From: Nocardia sp. alder85J
GTDB lineage: Bacteria > Actinomycetota > Actinomycetes > Mycobacteriales > Mycobacteriaceae
Direction: 5' to 3'
Length of the DNA: 64,000 nt
NCBI RefSeq assembly: GCF_020176955.2
Contig: NZ_JAIUCZ020000004.1
Span: forward strand, 744,001 to 808,000
The translations under genes and the position numbers were made by a program. This document shows, in pieces, positions 47,005 to 55,482 of the stretch. Under the pieces are notes generated by a model. It made no database searches. It was not told where the DNA came from and saw only the letters and a list, made by a program, of their open reading frames with translations. Every line of letters begins with the position of its first letter. Within the stretch, counting starts at the first letter, position 1.

Positions 47005-49515
47005 TTATGCGGTCCTGTTCGGGCGGGTATCGGACAGGGGCTGATTGATCTTCGGCAGGCCGAGGCCCACGATGTTGTTGCGGGCGCGGCGCACGACGCC
47101 GACCGCGTCCTCGATCTCGGCGCGGTCCTCGACGGACAGTTCGTCGATGTCGGCGTTGATCCGGGAGATCAGCCGCCGGATGCGGGTGATCTCCTCGTCC
47201 GACGGCATGGCCTCGGCTTTGGCCCAGCTGTCGGCCGCAGTGAACGCGCCACGCAGGCGTTCGCGACTACGCAACAGGTCCGCCAAGTAGGACTCCAGAT
47301 CCGGCAGGTAGGACACGTCTGTCGAGAAGTGCGCACAGCCCACACACCTGAACCGGACCGGGCAATCGTGGCCTCCGGCGGCGACGTTGCTAGGTTCGCT
47401 GCAGGTGCCGTACGGCACAGCGACCTCACCTACAGCGCGCCGGAGGTGTTCATCATCAAGTAGGGTCTGTGCTTCTCGCCAGACGCGGTGGCCGCTTCGA
47501 TCGAACTGCATACTGGTGACCCGCTCGATCGCGTCACGGCGGCGGTTCTCGCCGACTCGGTAGTAGTCCTGGGTAGTTGTGAGCTGCCGGTGGTCCATCA
47601 GCTCACGCAAGACGTCGACGGGAACGCCAGCGTCGGCGTGGCGTTGTGCGTAGGTGTGTCGGTAGGCGTAAAGGATGATTCGGCTCTTATCGAAGGGCAC
47701 CATCGTCCGTACCTGCTTGCCGTCGATCTCGACGGTCATGGGGACCTCGATCTCGGGCATCGCATCGATCCATTCGCGGTGTCGCTGGGATACCCACATG
47801 CTCGTGACCGCCCGCTGGCCGTGCGGGTTCTTCGTCGGCGCCGCCAGAAGTTTCACGTGCTTGGCAGGTTCGTCGGGGTAGCGTGCGCGGATCTGCTGCT
47901 GTTGCAGCACAATCAGCGCTGCGGTCTGCTCGGTGATCGGCAGACGCCGCCCGATCCGGTTCGCTTTGAAGTTGTCGTAGATGAGCACCGGCTTTCCCTG
48001 CTCGTCCCGGTCGAGGCAGTCGAGGCCCAGTTCGCAGATCTCCGCGGGCCGGCGCCCGGTGTCGATGAGAATCTCTACTGCGACGCGGATCTCGGGGCAA
48101 CTGGCCCTCTCCAATCCGCCGAGGCGGCCGGCCAGGAAACGCATCACTTCAGCCGGAAGATCCTTGCCGGTCTCGGTTTCCGGGTCCTTGGGAACGTCGC
48201 CAGGGATGAGCGCGAAGTCCTCCGGCAGCCCGTGCAGCGGCTGCCCGGCTCCGGCCAGGTTCAGCGTGCGCATCCTCTGCAGGATCACCCGCAGCCGCCG
48301 GACCCAACCTGTCCGCTGATGAGCACTGACGGCCCCGCTAGCTTGCAGGTAGGCCATCCGGTTCAGGAATGCGGTAATGTCCGCCCGCCCGAGCGCACCC
48401 GGGACCGCGCCCTGGTCGATACGCTGCAGGTGCAGGCTGTGTGACAGCACTCCGATCGCGCGAAGGTCGTATCGGATCTTGTTGGTGCGCTGCCGACCGC
48501 GGCGTTGCGGGAGCTCGTCGCAGGCCCATATCTTCGATGCCTCCCGCAGCCACGGCTGGAGGATGCCGGTGAAATGCAGCGTGCCGGTGCCGCCGAAGAC
48601 CGTCACGTCCCATTCGTCCTTCAGCCGCTCGGTGTCGGGGTGGCGCAGACTGCGGGCAACGTCCTTGAGGAGCTTCCGGTGCACGGCTCTGGTATCCATA
48701 CCGAGGACCCCCGGATCCAGGTCCGCCAGTGAGCCGCACTCCACCTGCCGCGCGCAGTCTCCGAGCCGACGAATCACGTGCGGAGCAGTCTTCACTCCCC
48801 GCGCAATCCGCTGATGCACGCCGTACAAGATCTCGGCGACGACACGATCGGGCAGGCCCCGCAGACTGACCTCACCCAGGACGGCGACGCTCGGCGCTGT
48901 CCGACACCACCATCGCTCATCCCAATCTTCGAGCCGGTTGCCCGCCGCCGAGAACCTACGACGCTGTTCGTGGCGACGCATCTTGTGCAAGTGGCAGTAC
49001 GGCCCGCCGTCGGTCTTGTCACGAACACACGAGGCAACGTCGCATCGGCCGAATCCCTTCAGCCCCACAATGTCCGGGTGAGCCACGAACTCTTCCAGCG
49101 GCAGCACGACCTTGTTCCGCCGCTGCCAGTGATGGGTGCCGCACAGTGCGACCTTCGAGGTGACCCACGGCCGCTCGCATGCCGGGACGAGGCATTTCTG
49201 GATCGTCTGTTCACGCAACCGGATACGTTCGATCGTCGTGAATTCCTCGACCGCCGGCATGCCTGCTTTTCTCCAACGAAGGTTGCACGACGCGCACAGC
49301 CCGTTGCCCGACAACCCGTACTGATCACATTTCGCCACCGCGCACGTAGGCCAGCCCAGCAGAGGGTGGTCTCGTGGAAGACGCACGACGCAAGTGTCAT
49401 TGGACCACCCGATCAACGACAGAAACTCTGGCCCGATGGCCGCCCACAGCACTTCGACGCTGTCATCGCTGACTGCGGGCACGGTGGGGGCGATGGCCGC
49501 CTGGGAGGGTGTCAC
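47005..49515 (-). CDS. TnpB-like tyrosine recombinase
   Basis: 836 aa. The N-terminal 200 residues carry three Cys/His zinc-like motifs (CAVAKCDQYGLSGNGLCASC, CLVPACERPWVTSKVALCGT, CDVASCVRDKTDGGPYCHLH). The C-terminal catalytic domain has IDTGRRPAEICELGLDCLD, YAYRHTYAQRHADAG and LMDHRQLTTTQDYYRVGE with the tyrosine near 651. A final Cys cluster (CPVRFRCVGCAHF) precedes a coiled coil. Overlaps tnpA by four bases. Confidence 0.9.
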   Translation of the reverse strand: MTPSQAAIAPTVPAVSDDSVEVLWAAIGPEFLSLIGWSNDTCVVRLPRDHPLLGWPTCAVAKCDQYGLSGNGLCASCNLRWRKAGMPAVEEFTTIERIRLREQTIQKCLVPACERPWVTSKVALCGTHHWQRRNKVVLPLEEFVAHPDIVGLKGFGRCDVASCVRDKTDGGPYCHLHKMRRHEQRRRFSAAGNRLEDWDERWWCRTAPSVAVLGEVSLRGLPDRVVAEILYGVHQRIARGVKTAPHVIRRLGDCARQVECGSLADLDPGVLGMDTRAVHRKLLKDVARSLRHPDTERLKDEWDVTVFGGTGTLHFTGILQPWLREASKIWACDELPQRRGRQRTNKIRYDLRAIGVLSHSLHLQRIDQGAVPGALGRADITAFLNRMAYLQASGAVSAHQRTGWVRRLRVILQRMRTLNLAGAGQPLHGLPEDFALIPGDVPKDPETETGKDLPAEVMRFLAGRLGGLERASCPEIRVAVEILIDTGRRPAEICELGLDCLDRDEQGKPVLIYDNFKANRIGRRLPITEQTAALIVLQQQQIRARYPDEPAKHVKLLAAPTKNPHGQRAVTSMWVSQRHREWIDAMPEIEVPMTVEIDGKQVRTMVPFDKSRIILYAYRHTYAQRHADAGVPVDVLRELMDHRQLTTTQDYYRVGENRRRDAIERVTSMQFDRSGHRVWREAQTLLDDEHLRRAVGEVAVPYGTCSEPSNVAAGGHDCPVRFRCVGCAHFSTDVSYLPDLESYLADLLRSRERLRGAFTAADSWAKAEAMPSDEEITRIRRLISRINADIDELSVEDRAEIEDAVGVVRRARNNIVGLGLPKINQPLSDTRPNRTA

Positions 49516-50663
49516 CGCAGCTCCTCCATCAGTTCCCGCGGCGAAGGTACCCGCTCGACCGCGGCGCGTAACCGCTCGGCAGACGGGTGCAGGTACGGCT
49601 GCGACGAGGTCGGGCTGGCATGGCCCATCAGCACCTGGATCTCGTCGAGCATGGCCCCTGCGTCAGCAAGATTGCTGGCAAACCCGTGGCGGCCTTGATG
49701 CGGGGTCACTGTCCGGTCCAACCCGGCACGGCGAGAAAGGGTTTCGAACAGCTCGTTGACCGCATCGACGCTCAACGGCGCGCCCAGCGGCTTCCGGAAC
49801 AGATTCACCAGTAGGAAGTCACAGGCCACTGCGGCAGCCAGTCGGCCACGTTCGATCAGGTAGAGATCGAGCGCGCGAACCGTGAGGAAGTCCAGCGGAA
49901 CAGCGCGCCCATACCGGGATTTCGCCCATGCTCCGTTCGGGTTCTCACGCCGGACGACATGCAGGTGCGCGCCCAGAATCCGGCAGCCGTGCACCGAGTT
50001 GTCCGGCAACAGATGCAGATCCGAGCGTCGCAACCCCGCGGCCTCTCCACGGCGCAAGCCGCTGCGGGCGAGCAGCAAAACGATCAGCCGATCACGCGCT
50101 GACCGGCACACCCGGAACATCGCAACGATCTCGGCATCGGTGGCACGGTCCACCACGGTCTCCGGTTCGTGGACATGATGCCGCGCCCGCAACCGCTGCC
50201 TCAGCGCGCTGGATTCTCCCTGCGCGACCAACGGCAGGTCCCGGATGTCGGCCACCTCGTACAACTGTTCCATCACCCAGCTCTCGGCTTCCTTGGCCAC
50301 CACAGCGAACACCAGGAAGCCACGCACCGCGGTGAGGATCTTGTTGATCCGCGACTCCCCGCGCACCGGAGCCGCTCCAGGACCCATCACGACCGTCCCA
50401 AGACGGGCCGGGGTGTACTTCAGCCACACCATGAACAAGCCGAAGTCGCGTGCGGCGGTGCGCCACTCGCGTCCCGTGCCGCTGCACCACCGTAGATACA
50501 GCGACACGCTCTCCGCGTACGCCTTCGTCGTCGATTCGGCCCTGTCACGGCCGAATCGCAACTCCCTCAGATACTGGTCCGCGACCGGCTCCACGACGTA
50601 CTTATCGTCGATCACCGTCCAGTAGCGGCCGCCTGACGGCATTCGAACCAGAAACGCTCGCAC
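49512..50663 (-). CDS. TnpA-like tyrosine recombinase
   Basis: 383 aa from ATG. N-terminal SAM-like core-binding domain, then catalytic motifs SGLRRGEAAGL (Arg near 203), TPHQGRHGFASNLADAG and LMGHASPTSSQPYLHPS (Tyr near 357). First gene of the trio; its start is 127 bases from the right transposon end. TnpA is the main strand exchanger in Tn554. Confidence 0.9.
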   Translation of the reverse strand: MRAFLVRMPSGGRYWTVIDDKYVVEPVADQYLRELRFGRDRAESTTKAYAESVSLYLRWCSGTGREWRTAARDFGLFMVWLKYTPARLGTVVMGPGAAPVRGESRINKILTAVRGFLVFAVVAKEAESWVMEQLYEVADIRDLPLVAQGESSALRQRLRARHHVHEPETVVDRATDAEIVAMFRVCRSARDRLIVLLLARSGLRRGEAAGLRRSDLHLLPDNSVHGCRILGAHLHVVRRENPNGAWAKSRYGRAVPLDFLTVRALDLYLIERGRLAAAVACDFLLVNLFRKPLGAPLSVDAVNELFETLSRRAGLDRTVTPHQGRHGFASNLADAGAMLDEIQVLMGHASPTSSQPYLHPSAERLRAAVERVPSPRELMEELR

Positions 50664-51123
50664 TCGCCCTCCACTCCGTAGTCGAACAACGCGAAGCCAC
50701 AGAGCTACACACCCCAGAGAACCGTCGCAAAACCCCGCCGGAGTGTCCGCGACACCACGTCACGCAACAGATCCCGCTTCCCCCAAGAAGATCGGCGACG
50801 CCGACGTGGTCATCGCGGTTCGAGACCGGCGCATCACCCGCGGCGGCACGGTCGCGACATTGGCCTACAACGCGCGGCGGCGACCTGTCATCACTGTGGA
50901 CGTCACTACTCGCCGCACGAGCATCGACACCGGAACCGGGTCCGACCTTCCCGCCCTCTGATCCCGACTGCCAGGGGTGGACCGCCCATGGTCCGCCCCT
51001 CCAGGTTTGTTCCGGAGAACCCGTGACCGAGCAGGTACGGCTGCTGGACCACCAGCGCGACATCGTCACCGGCCCTCGTCTCTTCGGACGATCCAGCACC
51101 ACCTCCGCACACCACTCGTCGAA

Positions 51124-51393
51124 ATGAGAGTCATGAATTTCCAGGACACCGACCACTGGGACCGTCACGTCACCATCGATCTCAGTCCCGCGCCACATAC
51201 ACTCGAGTTGAGGTTTTCCGGGGCTGGCCTTTTCAGTATCGACGCGCCCATCGAAAGCGAACCCGGCACCGGACCCGATTTGCGCACCTGGCTCCGCGAC
51301 GTTCTCACCGAGCGTTTCGATATCATCGTCAATCATCTCGCCACGGACTATCACCGTGCTCAGAACCGCCTCGACGACGAGCCCCCCTTCTGA
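51124..51393 (+). CDS. Small protein with an SSB-like C-terminal tail
   Basis: 89 aa from ATG 51124 (ATG 51133 also possible). A beta-rich N-terminal part (HVTIDLSPAPHTLELRFSGA) and a helix (LRTWLRDVLTERFDIIVNHL) lead to a tail ending RLDDEPPF. The last six residues, DDEPPF, are identical to the end of the SSB encoded 500 bases downstream. No OB-fold is seen. Confidence 0.7.
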   Translation: MRVMNFQDTDHWDRHVTIDLSPAPHTLELRFSGAGLFSIDAPIESEPGTGPDLRTWLRDVLTERFDIIVNHLATDYHRAQNRLDDEPPF

Positions 51394-51890
51394 AGCCACT
51401 CGGACCAAATCCCCGACGTGGCTCGGTGCACTGCCCGCTCGCGCAATACCGTGCGCGGAGTGCCCGGCCCCGAGACGATCCGGCCACAGCAGCACGTGGC
51501 TCTCGATTCGCTGCCAGCGCCGTGCGGATCAGCGCAGTACCTCGGAATTCGTTGTGCCCGAAGCGCACTGGTGCAATCATCGCCACAACGGATACTCGCC
51601 CGCGATGCCGTGCTGCGACCACAACGCAGCGCGGGCGGACCCACGGTGACCAGAGCCCGCCGTTCGTGGCGTATCTGACGGATAACGCGATGGGAACGGG
51701 CAGCTCCCGGTGGTAGCGGTGTGATCCACGGTGATCGCGCAGTGCGCGCGTTCGCTTCTCTCGTCACCGTGATTTCCATTGTTCGTCCCACTCGCGGCGC
51801 GTCCCGTGCGGCCCGGTCGTGTGTGAGTTTGCCGCGCCGACTTCCGACGCGAATCCCCTTGTGTCGAAACATTATCGAAGGAGTGCCATC
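51394..51890. other. No gene recognised upstream of ssb
   Basis: About 500 bases. No convincing frame; the last 20 bases contain the ssb ribosome binding site (GAAGGAG). Confidence 0.35.
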
Positions 51891-52382
51891 ATGGCTGAGG
51901 AAACCTATATCACCATCATCGGGAACCTGACTGCGGATCCGGAGATCCGGTTCACCCCCGGTGGTCTGGCCGTCGCGAATTTCACTGTCGCGCAGACGCC
52001 GCGGGTTTTCGACCGTGCCACCAATTCGTGGCGGGACGGTGAGGCGCTGTTCATGCGGTGCAACATCTGGCGCGAGGCCGCGGAGAATGTTGCCGAGAGC
52101 CTCGTGCGCGGCGCGCGGGTCATCGTCACCGGCAAGCTGGTCTCGCGGACGTGGGAGACCCGCGAGGGTGAGAAGCGCACCACCGTCGAGCTCCAGGTCG
52201 TCGAGATGGGCCCGTCGTTGCGGTTCGCGACCGCGCAGGTCACCAAGATCACCCGCAACGGCGGATCGGCTCCGTCGGCTCCGGCCGCGAGCGATGATCC
52301 GTGGCAGAACGCGAACGCCGCGCAGAGCCCCGCGCTCGCCGGAGTGGGAGCCCGAGCTCAGGACGACGAACCGCCGTTCTGA
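51891..52382 (+). CDS. ssb: Single-stranded DNA-binding protein
   Basis: 163 aa from ATG with GAAGGAG upstream. The OB-fold is clear: TYITIIGNLTADPEIRFTPG, VANFTVAQTPRVFD, MRCNIWREAAENVAESLVRG and ARVIVTGKLVSRTWETREG. A flexible linker is followed by the acidic tail DDEPPF that recruits repair and replication proteins. Plasmid SSBs support transferred single strands during conjugation. The context (palindrome, relaxase) fits. Confidence 0.96.
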   Translation: MAEETYITIIGNLTADPEIRFTPGGLAVANFTVAQTPRVFDRATNSWRDGEALFMRCNIWREAAENVAESLVRGARVIVTGKLVSRTWETREGEKRTTVELQVVEMGPSLRFATAQVTKITRNGGSAPSAPAASDDPWQNANAAQSPALAGVGARAQDDEPPF

Positions 52383-52396
52383 TCGGCCCGCGGCCT

Positions 52397-52420
52397 GGCC
52401 CGCTCTCGCGAGAGCGGGCC
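52397..52420 (+). terminator. Terminator after ssb
   Basis: Perfect 24-base palindrome GGCCCGCTCTCG/CGAGAGCGGGCC, 14 bases after the stop. Confidence 0.7.
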
Positions 52421-52523
52421 CAGCGCCGAGCGCGGTGGCCACGACTTCTCGAGGGGCTCGTTGCGCCCCTGCGTCCTTCGACTCTGTGACGACAAGGGAG
52501 GTGGTGGTGGGGGCCGGGCTGTT

Positions 52524-52745
52524 CGGCCGGTCGCTCGACCAGCCAGCCGGAGGGCTACCGGGTCGTGGTGCCACACCCGAGGGCCCACGCCCGGCGCAAC
52601 CGCATTTCCGGGCGCGATGACCCAGCCATCGCCCACATCGTGTGGTCTGCGCGGAAATCCGGCCGCGCACGCCCCGGCGCGTTCCCTCCGGTGCGGCACC
52701 ACAACCCGGTCCAACGCCCCTCGGCTGGTCGAGCGACCAGCCGCC
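52524..52745. promoter_or_regulatory. Extended imperfect palindrome, possible single-strand promoter or origin
   Basis: About 220 bases fold onto themselves. Outer arms: GGTCGCTCGACCAGCC near 52529 and GGCTGGTCGAGCGACC near 52723. Next: CGTGGTGCC near 52564 and GGCACCAC near 52695. Then ATTTCCG near 52604 and CGGAAAT near 52652. The apex is CCACATCGTGTGG at 52633-52645. It lies between ssb and the next gene, a place where conjugative plasmids carry single-strand promoters. Confidence 0.7.
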
Positions 52746-52807
52746 CATCCCTCCGGTATCTGCGTGTGCCGGAGGGGCATTCGCTTCCCGCAGAAGGGAC
52801 CTTTCCG

Positions 52808-53887
52808 ATGTCGCAGTCCATGACGCTGACCGAGGCCATCACCGCCACGGGCGGCTTGTTCGACGCCGGTGATCCGGCCGCCGCCCGCCGCCAATTCGCC
52901 CAGGCCATCGCCGAGATCGCCGAACCCGACGAAATCGCTCTGATGATGCAGATGGTGCGGATCTTCGAGGGCGACTTCTACACCGTGGCGCTGGCCGACC
53001 TGCGCACGATGTGGAGTACGCGCCCGCACGATCGGCGCTTGCTCGAGCTGTGCGTGCCGCACAGTGACCCGCAGCTGTACTGCCCGCCCGCCTACACACC
53101 GCGCACGGTCTCGACCGAAGAATCCAGCGAGCCGGTGACCACCGCGCGGGAGTCCGACTGGTTCGACGACACCGACCCGTCCGCCGGACCACGGCGAGTC
53201 CGGCTTCAGCAGCGGGACGAGTTCTATCGTCGGCCCAGCCGAGCCACTAAGGACGCTGCGTCGACGGACTCGCAGCGACTCGAGGCCCGGCGTGCTGCTC
53301 GGCGGCCGTGCGTCGAGGAACCCCGCGAGGTGCTCGAGTACTTCGCCACCCGCTATATGCAGGACGACGACCCGGAGCACCTGCCGGTGCGTGACGACAC
53401 CGACACCCCCGCGACCAGGCCCGCCTACGCGGTGCAGCGCGACGTGCCGGTGGGCTACGGGATCGACTTCGACAAGGCCGCGATGTACCCGGTCTTCGGG
53501 TGGCGGTGTGTCTCGTGCTTCATCGAACGCGCAGTCGCCGACGCGCGCCCGCGCGATCCTCGCACCGGTGAGGGCCGCAGCGATGACGGCCTGTGCGACA
53601 GCTGCCGCGACGCGGGGATGCCCGGCATCCCGGCACTGGATCCCGGATACGAGTGGGGCGACGAGATTTTGGCGTTCTGCTCCTATCTCACCATCACCTA
53701 CCCGGCCGTGGCGAAGGCGATGCTGCGTGAGCAGTACCGGCGTTCACCGGAGCACATGCGGGCCGTGATCGCGGCCGGGGTCCTTGCTCATCCGGAACCG
53801 ATGAACGACAGGGATCCGTCCAGCTCGGCCCACACTGACGCCGATCACCCGGCCGTGGACGAGTCGTTGCTGGCCCCCGCAGCCTGA
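52808..53887 (+). CDS. Zinc-motif protein, paralogue A
   Basis: 359 aa from ATG. A helical N-terminal part (EAITATGGLFDAGDPAAARR), an acidic charged middle, then GYGIDFDKAA, WRCVSCFIERAVAD, DGLCDSCRDAGMPGIPAL and a helical end (ILAFCSYLTITYPAVAKAML). The CxxC...CxxC pairs suggest one zinc site. The same layout occurs in the gene at 55483-56517. Function unknown; the position suggests a leading-region or transfer role. Confidence 0.7.
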   Translation: MSQSMTLTEAITATGGLFDAGDPAAARRQFAQAIAEIAEPDEIALMMQMVRIFEGDFYTVALADLRTMWSTRPHDRRLLELCVPHSDPQLYCPPAYTPRTVSTEESSEPVTTARESDWFDDTDPSAGPRRVRLQQRDEFYRRPSRATKDAASTDSQRLEARRAARRPCVEEPREVLEYFATRYMQDDDPEHLPVRDDTDTPATRPAYAVQRDVPVGYGIDFDKAAMYPVFGWRCVSCFIERAVADARPRDPRTGEGRSDDGLCDSCRDAGMPGIPALDPGYEWGDEILAFCSYLTITYPAVAKAMLREQYRRSPEHMRAVIAAGVLAHPEPMNDRDPSSSAHTDADHPAVDESLLAPAA

Positions 53888-53898
53888 CCTGCTCATCC

Positions 53899-53936
53899 CC
53901 GTCCGGCCGTCCCGCACCCTCGGGACGGCCGGACGG
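53899..53936 (+). terminator. Strong terminator hairpin
   Basis: A perfect 16-bp stem (CCGTCCGGCCGTCCCG and its complement) with a six-base loop, 11 bases after the stop of the preceding gene. Confidence 0.8.
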
Positions 53937-53993
53937 CCCGCGGCTGTGGACCAGCCGCTGCGACACCGAACCCACACCAGAGGGGAACCGCCC

Positions 53994-54296
53994 ATGGACA
54001 TCACCGGTAACGCTCCCGTCGTGCCCGAATCTTCCTCTGCGACAGCAGGGATGGTCTGGTACGACTCCCAGACTCGCACTCTCACGCTGTGGCAGGACGC
54101 AGGACGCACCGACACCGATGTCGTACCGCGGGACACTCCCGAGGCGGTCGATGCCGTGCTCGCCCGGCGCGGCTGGGCCCGGCACAGTGGCTTCGCCTTC
54201 GCTGCCGACTCCGACACCGTCCGATACGCCGCCGTCGGCGCGATCCCCGACCCGGCTCCCACCGGGCCCGCCAGCTCGGCGACTCGGCCCGCCTGA
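53994..54296 (+). CDS. Small hypothetical protein
   Basis: 100 aa from ATG with GAGGGGAA upstream. Central part (MVWYDSQTRTLTLWQDAGRT) is beta-rich, then a short helix (EAVDAVLARRGWARH). No family recognised. Confidence 0.6.
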   Translation: MDITGNAPVVPESSSATAGMVWYDSQTRTLTLWQDAGRTDTDVVPRDTPEAVDAVLARRGWARHSGFAFAADSDTVRYAAVGAIPDPAPTGPASSATRPA

Positions 54297-55482
54297 TCTC
54301 GACCGCCACCGGGCACGACGTTGCCCGGGTATACGGACGGTTGTTCGATCCGCCGCCGGGTTCGGGCCCACCACCCCATAGCCGCCCGGGCCGGTAGATG
54401 TGTCGGCGCGGCAAGCACGAAGGCTCGCCACTCATAACCTTGCGGGTTCGAGTGGCCGGTCAAGACCGCGCCGACACCGCGCCCGACCGGCACTGGGACA
54501 GTAACGACCCGCGACCGGACGCTCACCGCCACTGTAGACGCCGCCCTCCAGGGCGTCCCGGGCCAGCCGGGAACAGCGGAATCCGGACGCGTACTTCTCG
54601 GGCGCGCGTCACCGCGCACCCGTCCGAAGACGCGTCATCCGGTGCCCTCGGCGCACGAGGCGCGTCAACCCGGCATCGTCGTTCGACGCGTACCACCCGC
54701 ACACACCACCGCCGCGAGGACGCAGCCGGTGTGCGTCAGCATTATCGGTTGTCCTTATCGGATCGGCATTCGGAGTCAGCTGGTTGCAATGGCGGCGTAT
54801 CGAGGGAAAGTCGACTGCACGTCGAGTCGATGCAAATAAATACGGTACGCCGACCAGGAACGGTTAGATTATTTCCCGGTGTTTCGACTGGCACTGCTAC
54901 GACTGTCACGGTCTTGCCGACTCGCTCGGCGTGTGCGGCAGCCGCCGCCGTTGGACTGCGCGGGCGTGGCCGCCCGCGTCCGACGCCGGCGGCGTCGTGC
55001 CCGCATCGGGCTCGCCTGCATTATGTCGATGCCGCCCCTCCTGCCTCAAGTTTTCGTCGCGGCCCGCGCCCGGCGCACACGAATTTCCCGGCGCGGCGTT
55101 TCATTGATGTCTCACTTCGGCTTGTGATCGCGCGAAAATTCGCATGCGCACGCTCAGGCGCGTTCCACCACGAAAACTTGATCCCGGAGCCTCTGCGACA
55201 CCGCGCGCAGGCGCTAACGGGCAGGCCAGGGGGCCTGCCCGTCATGGGCGCACCCGCGCCCTAGCGGGCAAAAGAAGCTCCGCTCGCTTCAGTCTTGAAC
55301 ACCCCCGAAAAACTGTGATGAAAACCGTTGGGCAATGGTGTGATTCACTCTTAATTCATTCTCTGTGGACGCTGAATATCAATTGTTCTCTCCCGTAGTG
55401 GACTAGAATAGAAGCTGAAGAGCAATTCGGGAAGGTCAAGCCCGGAATGTGAGCCGAAACGGTAACCGGAGGGTGTGAAATT
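54297..55482. other. Long non-coding region before paralogue B
   Basis: About 1.2 kb with no convincing gene. It holds a perfect 10-bp hairpin CGGGCAGGCC/GGCCTGCCCG at 55218-55241. The last 180 bases are clearly AT-richer than the rest of the window, with a possible promoter at 55383-55409 (TTGTTC, 15 bases, TAGAAT). Confidence 0.4.
55383..55409 (+). promoter_or_regulatory. Possible promoter of paralogue B
   Basis: TTGTTC at 55383 and TAGAAT at 55404 are separated by 15 bases inside an AT-rich stretch, 74 bases before the start codon. The spacing is short for a sigma-70 promoter, so confidence is low. Confidence 0.3.

Larger units (their letters stand above)
44299..50795. mobile_element. Tn554-like transposon with cadD cargo
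   Basis: 6497 bp between two copies of GATCGG (44293-44298 and 50790-50795). It carries TnpA, TnpB and TnpC homologues in that order on the minus strand at the right end, and cadD plus a gene of unknown function on the plus strand. There are no terminal inverted repeats, as in Tn554. The 6-bp repeat matches the size of the core left by this family. The left 320 bases are non-coding. Confidence 0.88.
43487..50961 (+). pseudogene. NADAR-SLOG fusion gene split by a Tn554-like transposon
   Basis: The left part (43487-44298, GTG with GGGAG upstream) encodes a NADAR domain (FFFLSNC, YPSGEHAFAAAKTLD, LIEGNTWRDGTWGRW) and the first half of a SLOG/YpsA-type Rossmann domain (AALTGHREHLL, VGCSGMATGADTWW, FARNEVMI). 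The right part (50796-50961) encodes the rest: DADVVIAVRDRRITRGGTVA and RRPVITVDVTT. The halves share GATCGG at both junctions and rejoin in frame to 325 aa. NADAR domains are N-glycosidases acting on ADP-ribose-type conjugates and some are antitoxins against DNA ADP-ribosylation. SLOG domains bind nucleotide-derived ligands. Confidence 0.85.
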
